A DNA stretch of 64,000 nucleotides, taken from the NCBI RefSeq assembly GCF_014203595.1, contig NZ_JACHJK010000007.1, positions 1 to 64,000 on the forward strand. Reading direction: 5' to 3'. Below the pieces are notes generated by a model. The model had not been told where the DNA came from. It was given only the letters and a program-made list of their open reading frames with translations, and did not search any database. How positions within the stretch are numbered: the stretch's first letter is position 1; the number at the start of each line of letters is the position of its first letter. Of this stretch, positions 60,107 to 64,000 are shown in pieces. The DNA comes from Streptomyces echinatus (lineage in GTDB: Bacteria > Actinomycetota > Actinomycetes > Streptomycetales > Streptomycetaceae). A program made the position numbers and the translations under genes.

Positions 60107-61306
60107 CTACAGGGCGCAGCTGTCCGTGTCCACCTGCTCGTTCGCCGTACGGCCCCGTTCGATGTCGGCCCGGATCTCGTCCGACGTCAGGGCGTAGCCC
60201 GTGTCCGCGTCATCGAGGGACTTGGCGAACACCACTCCGTACACCTTGCCGGCCGGAGTGAGCAGCGGGCCGCCGGAGTTGCCCTGACGGACGGTGGCGT
60301 ACAGGGAGTACACGTCGCGGCGGACCGTGCCGCGGTGGTAGATGTCCGGGCCGTTGGCCGTGATGCGTCCGCGGACCCGCGCCGCGCGCACGTCGTACGC
60401 GCCGTTCTCGGGGAAGCCCGCGACGATCGCGCCGTCGCCTCCGCTCGCGTCCTGGTCGGTGAACCGCAGCGAGGTCGCCCTCAGGTCCGGTACGTCGAGT
60501 ACCGCGATGTCGCGCTTCCAGTCGTACAGCACGACCTTGGCGTCGTACTTGCGGCCCTCGCCGCCTATCTGCACCCGCGGCGCGTCGACTCCGCCGACCA
60601 CGTGCGCGTTGGTCATCACACGGCGGTCGGCGAAGACGAACCCGGTGCCCTCCAGGACCTTGCCGCAGCTCTGGGCGGTGCCGGTGACCTTGACGATGGA
60701 GCGCTGGGCGCGCAGGGCCACCGGGCCGTTCGCGAGGGCCGGGTCGGGCGGCTGCACGTCCTTGATCGGCTCGTCCGAGAACGGGCTGAAGACCTGCGGG
60801 AAGCCGTTCTGCGCGAGCACGGAGGAGAAGTCCGCGAACCAGGTGTCGGCCTGTGCGGGCAGCGCCCGGGAGACGCCGAGGAGCACCTTGGAGCCGCGGA
60901 CCTCCTTGCCGAGCGTGGGCAGGGTCGTGCCGGCCAGGGCGGAGCCGATCAGCCAGGCCACCAGGAGCATCGCGACGACGTTGACCAGCGCTCCGCCGGT
61001 GGCGTCCAGGGCACGGGCCGGGGACCAGGTGATGTACCTGCGCAGTTTGTTGCCGAGGTGGGTGGTCAGGGCCTGGCCCACGGAGGCGCAGACGATGACG
61101 ACGACCACGGCCACGACGGCGGCGGTGGTGCCGACCTCCGTCCTGTCGGTCATGGCGTCCCAGATGACGGGCAGCGTGTACACGGCGACGAGGCCACCGC
61201 CCAGAAACCCGATCACCGACAGGACGCCGACGACGAAGCCCTGGCGGTAGCCCACCACCGCGAACCACACGGCCGCGACGAGCAACAGGATGTCCAGCAC
61301 GTTCAC
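60107..61306 (-). CDS. marP: Membrane-anchored serine protease MarP
   Basis: 399 residues. Four N-terminal helices of the CvpA type (residues 1-125) lead to an extracytoplasmic chymotrypsin-like domain. The catalytic triad is His235 (VMTNAHVVGG), Asp266 (KRDIAVLDV) and Ser344 (QGNSGGPLL), almost the numbering of M. tuberculosis MarP. Cys214 and Cys397 can form the disulfide that orders the active site. In mycobacteria MarP supports acid and oxidative resistance by acting on cell-wall hydrolases; a similar envelope role is inferred here. Confidence 0.94.
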   Translation of the reverse strand: MNVLDILLLVAAVWFAVVGYRQGFVVGVLSVIGFLGGGLVAVYTLPVIWDAMTDRTEVGTTAAVVAVVVVIVCASVGQALTTHLGNKLRRYITWSPARALDATGGALVNVVAMLLVAWLIGSALAGTTLPTLGKEVRGSKVLLGVSRALPAQADTWFADFSSVLAQNGFPQVFSPFSDEPIKDVQPPDPALANGPVALRAQRSIVKVTGTAQSCGKVLEGTGFVFADRRVMTNAHVVGGVDAPRVQIGGEGRKYDAKVVLYDWKRDIAVLDVPDLRATSLRFTDQDASGGDGAIVAGFPENGAYDVRAARVRGRITANGPDIYHRGTVRRDVYSLYATVRQGNSGGPLLTPAGKVYGVVFAKSLDDADTGYALTSDEIRADIERGRTANEQVDTDSCAL

Positions 61307-61396
61307 TGCTTCAGGCCTCGCCTACTCACTCCGCTCCCAGCAGCTCGGCCGGGGCCCGGGGGTCGCCCCGGGCGATACAGCACGGGGATCACCCTG

Positions 61397-62098
61397 TCAT
61401 GCGTGCCAGTCGAGCGGGACCTGCTTCGCACGGTCCCACGGGCGTTCCCAGCCCGCGTAGTGCAGGAGGCGGTCGATCACTCCGGCCGTGAATCCCCACA
61501 CCAGGGCCGATTCGACCAGGAATGCCGGACCGCTGTGGCCTCTGGGATGGACGGCGGTGGCGCGGTTGGCGGGATCCGTGAGATCCGACACGGGGACGGT
61601 GAAGACCCGGGCGGTCTCCTTCGGATCGACGACGCCGACCGGGCTGGGCTCGCGCCACCAGCCGAGCACGGGTGTCACGACGAAGCCGCTGACCGGGATG
61701 TACAGCCGGGGCAGGACGCCGAAGAGCTGCACACCGGAGGGGTCGAGCCCGGTCTCCTCCTCGGCCTCGCGCAGCGCGGCCCGCAGCGGGCCGTCGCCCT
61801 GCGGGTCGCCGTCCTCGGGGTCCAGTGCGCCGCCGGGGAAGGACGGCTGTCCGGCGTGCGAGCGCAGGGAGCCCGAGCGCTCCATGAGCAGCAGCTCGGG
61901 GCCGTGCGCTCCCTCGCCGAACAGGATCAGCACGGCCGACTGCCGCCCGGAGCCGTTCTCCGGCGGCAGGAAGCGGCTCAGCTGGAGCGGCTGGACCGTC
62001 TCGGCGGCGTGCGCGACGGGATCCAGCCAGTCCGGCAGCCCTTCCTTGCTGAGCGTCACCGGACCGCCTCGTGTCTCGCTTGCCCTCGTCATCGCCAC
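61397..62098 (-). CDS. Nudix hydrolase, CoA pyrophosphatase-like
   Basis: 233 residues. The nudix box is SFPGGALDPEDGDPQGDGPLRAALREAEEETGLDP, with REAEEETGL intact and an expanded spacer. The upstream LLMERSGSLRSHAGQPSFPGG matches the UPF0035 motif of CoA/ADP-ribose pyrophosphatases. It cleaves a nucleoside-diphosphate compound, most likely CoA. The GTG at 62098 or the ATG at 62092, which has GGGGGTGG before it, is the start. It keeps the conserved order marP-nudix-nth-crp. Confidence 0.92.
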   Translation of the reverse strand: MAMTRASETRGGPVTLSKEGLPDWLDPVAHAAETVQPLQLSRFLPPENGSGRQSAVLILFGEGAHGPELLLMERSGSLRSHAGQPSFPGGALDPEDGDPQGDGPLRAALREAEEETGLDPSGVQLFGVLPRLYIPVSGFVVTPVLGWWREPSPVGVVDPKETARVFTVPVSDLTDPANRATAVHPRGHSGPAFLVESALVWGFTAGVIDRLLHYAGWERPWDRAKQVPLDWHA

Positions 62099-62147
62099 CC
62101 CCGTCGCTCTGCCTTCTCCAACGCCCGAGGGCCCCTAGATCGTTCCG

Positions 62148-63242
62148 TCACGCGGCCCCCAGCGGCGGCGCCGGTCTGCCGCCCGCGTCGAGGTAGGCCT
62201 GCGGTGGCTTCAGCCGCTGCCCGGGGAAGCCGCCCTTCTCGTACTTCAGGAGCTTTTGCGCCTTCTCCGGGTCGGTCTCGCCCTCGCCGTAGGCCGGGCA
62301 GAGGGGGGCGATGGGGCAGGCGCCGCAGGCGGGCTTGCGGGCGTGGCAGATCCGGCGGCCGTGCCAGATCACGTGGTGGGACAGGTCGGTCCAGTCGCTC
62401 TTCGGGAAGAGCGCGCCGACGGCGGCCTCGATCTTGTCCGGGTCGGTCTCCTCGGTCCACCGCCAGCGCCGGACCAGCCGCTGGAAGTGGGTGTCCACGG
62501 TGATCCCGGGCCGCCCGAAGGCGTTGCCGAGGACGACGAAGGCCGTCTTGCGGCCCACGCCGGGCAGCTTGACCAGGTCCTCCAGCCTGCCGGGCACCTC
62601 GCCGCCGAAGTCCTCGGTGAGGGCCTTGGAAAGCCCTATGACCGACCGGGTCTTGGCGCGGAAGAAGCCGCAGGGGCGCAGGATCTCCTCGACCTGCTCC
62701 GGGTCGGCGGCGGCGAGGTCCTCGGGGGTGGGGTACCTGGCGAAGAGAGCCGGGGTCGTCTGGTTGACGCGCAGGTCGGTGGTCTGGGCCGACAGCACCG
62801 TGGCGACCAGTAGCTGGAAGGGGTTCTCGAAGTCCAGTTCCGGGTGGGCGTACGGGTACACCTCGGCCAGCTCGCGGTTGATGCGGCGGGCCCGCCGCAC
62901 CAGGGCGGTGGACGACTCCCCGGACGGCGGCCTGACGGCGATCTTCTTCACGGCCGCGGCCTTCTTCTCGGCACCCTTGGCGCCGGCCGCCTTCTTCGCG
63001 GCACCCCTGGCCCCGGCCGCCTCCTTCTCGACGCTGCCGACGGCGACCGCCTTCTTCGCCGGCGCGGCCTTCTTCGCGGGCGCGGCCTGCTGCGAGGAGT
63101 TCTCCGGAGCTACGACAGCCTTTTTAGCCGATTTGCGTGTTTTACTACTTCCTCCGGAAGCGTGTTCGCCCACAGCGGAATCGCGACGTACAACCACCCG
63201 CCCAGCCCCCTTGGCCTGTGCTCTCACCGGCGATTTGGACAC
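62148..63242 (-). CDS. nth: Endonuclease III with a Lys/Ala-rich N-terminal tail
   Basis: 364 residues. The DNA glycosylase/AP lyase core (about residues 105-345) has the HhH motif [18 protein letters not shown] with catalytic Lys, the catalytic Asp in [12 protein letters not shown], and the 4Fe-4S cluster ligands [17 protein letters not shown]. It removes oxidised pyrimidines. The N-terminal 100 residues are repeats of [10 protein letters not shown] type, resembling the TopA tail and histone H1-like proteins. The GTG at 63242 is assumed; an internal start without the tail is possible. Confidence 0.94.
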   Translation of the reverse strand: MSKSPVRAQAKGAGRVVVRRDSAVGEHASGGSSKTRKSAKKAVVAPENSSQQAAPAKKAAPAKKAVAVGSVEKEAAGARGAAKKAAGAKGAEKKAAAVKKIAVRPPSGESSTALVRRARRINRELAEVYPYAHPELDFENPFQLLVATVLSAQTTDLRVNQTTPALFARYPTPEDLAAADPEQVEEILRPCGFFRAKTRSVIGLSKALTEDFGGEVPGRLEDLVKLPGVGRKTAFVVLGNAFGRPGITVDTHFQRLVRRWRWTEETDPDKIEAAVGALFPKSDWTDLSHHVIWHGRRICHARKPACGACPIAPLCPAYGEGETDPEKAQKLLKYEKGGFPGQRLKPPQAYLDAGGRPAPPLGAA

Positions 63243-63344
63243 CCGGCCAGCCTAAAGCCCGGCGCCGACATCCGCCCCGGACCCCGTGGACCGGCCCCCG
63301 ATTGGACCCCTGACGCTTACCCCGGGACACCTGTGCGGCATCCT

Positions 63345-63358
63345 TGTGACAGATCACA
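63345..63358. promoter_or_regulatory. Possible CRP-like dyad upstream of crp
   Basis: TGTGA-CAGA-TCACA is a perfect dyad 90 bp before the crp start and 102 bp from the divergent nth start. Half-sites match the CRP consensus but the spacer is 4 bp, not 6, so this is tentative. Confidence 0.35.
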
Positions 63359-63448
63359 CTGTTTGGACCGTCCGGCAAAACGGGGAACACGGTCCCCTGG
63401 TACACCGGGGAGCAATATCCCCTGAGCAGGTCGACAAGGAGAGAACTC

Positions 63449-64000
63449 GTGGACGACGTTCTGCGGCGCAACCCGCTCTTCGCGGCTCTCGACGACGAGC
63501 AGGCCGCGGAGCTTCGCGCCTCCATGAGTGAGGTGACCCTCGCACGCGGCGACTCACTCTTTCATGAGGGGGACCCAGGCGACCGGCTGTACGTCGTCAC
63601 CGAGGGGAAGGTCAAGCTGCACCGCACTTCCCCCGACGGCCGGGAGAACATGCTCGCCGTCGTCGGCCCCGGCGAACTGATCGGCGAGCTGTCGCTGTTC
63701 GACCCGGGCCCGCGTACGGCGACCGCCAGCGCGCTGACCGAGGTCAAGATGCTCGGCCTGGGCCACGGCGACCTCCAGCCCTGGCTGAACGTGCGGCCCG
63801 AGGTGGCCGGCGCCCTGCTGCGCGCCGTCGCCCGCCGGCTGCGCAAGACCAACGACGCCATGTCGGACCTGGTCTTCTCCGACGTCCCCGGCCGCGTGGC
63901 CCGCGCCCTGCTGGACCTCTCGCGCCGCTTCGGCGTGCAGTCCGAGGAGGGCATCCACGTCGTCCACGACCTCACCCAGGAGGAACTGGCCCAGCTGGTC
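63449..64000 (+). CDS. crp: Crp/Fnr family regulator, 3' end outside the window
   Basis: 184 codons are visible (VDDVLRRNPLFAALDDEQAA...). The cyclic-nucleotide-binding domain has LFHEGDPGDRLYVVTEGKVKL and the phosphate-binding cassette GELIGELSLFDPGPRTATA. The linker helix and the start of the winged helix (VVHDLTQEELAQLV) follow, where the window ends. Sequence and position match the Streptomyces cAMP receptor protein (about 224 residues) that controls germination and secondary metabolism. The GTG at 63449 has AAGGAG 7 nt upstream. Confidence 0.95.
   Translation, partial: MDDVLRRNPLFAALDDEQAAELRASMSEVTLARGDSLFHEGDPGDRLYVVTEGKVKLHRTSPDGRENMLAVVGPGELIGELSLFDPGPRTATASALTEVKMLGLGHGDLQPWLNVRPEVAGALLRAVARRLRKTNDAMSDLVFSDVPGRVARALLDLSRRFGVQSEEGIHVVHDLTQEELAQLV

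Overview
The window is chromosomal DNA of a Streptomyces or very close relative. It has very high GC, strong third-position GC bias, frequent GTG starts, lipoproteins and SARP/SpoIIE/BldG-type developmental regulators. From about 21 kb to the right edge the gene order matches, as I remember it, the conserved actinobacterial block around S. coelicolor SCO3540-SCO3571 and M. tuberculosis Rv3644c-Rv3676 (holB, topA, helicase, Tad genes, HAD phosphatase, acs, marP, nudix, nth, crp). No replicon ends, rRNA or CRISPR array were seen.

Region 1 (1-1524) is an insertion hot spot. The first codons of an IS5-type transposase run off the left edge. Next to it is a complete 1398-bp IS701-family element with 37-bp inverted repeats and CTAG target duplications, whose transposase has lost one C and is frameshifted near its end. 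Region 2 (1.6-19 kb) is a mosaic of small regulators and accessory enzymes: PadR, DinB, aldehyde dehydrogenase, a WhiJ/Scr1-type triad (XRE regulator, anti-sigma-like ATPase, DUF397 protein), a VOC-ArsR-SRPBCC operon, two lipoproteins, LysE, an HTH-ClpN regulator, a family A polymerase, a giant SARP-NB-ARC-TPR regulator and a GT2 glycosyltransferase. Region 3 (19.3-21.3 kb) holds a PAS-GAF-SpoIIE phosphatase and tRNA-Thr(CGT).

Region 4 (21.4-41.4 kb) is core housekeeping: a secreted TAP-like peptidase, DNA polymerase III delta', a membrane-thymidylate kinase fusion, topoisomerase I, a methyltransferase, the H+-pyrophosphatase, the BldG/anti-sigma pair and an MrfA-like helicase. Region 5 (41.4-49.5 kb) is a compact Tad/Flp secretion operon read leftward from a long upstream region that also carries the 6C small RNA, then a HAD phosphatase and a degenerate Fic-fold protein. 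Region 6 (49.6-64 kb) holds a CooC/MinD-like ATPase, a polysaccharide-deacetylase-like lipoprotein, a SulP-carbonic anhydrase fusion, acetyl-CoA synthetase, NhaA, a holin-like protein, an epoxide-hydrolase-like enzyme, MarP protease, a nudix hydrolase, endonuclease III and the start of crp.

The observations most worth a second look are: a near-identical 28-bp site in front of both output genes of the WhiJ-like triad; an HTH-Clp-N regulator with two operators over an apparently leaderless promoter; a degenerate Fic protein with a perfect 24-bp palindrome centred on its start codon; the 6C RNA; and several fusions or low-complexity tails (Tmk, TopA, Nth, helicase, NhaA). Hairpin calls are by eye; no folding energies, alignments or database searches were run.
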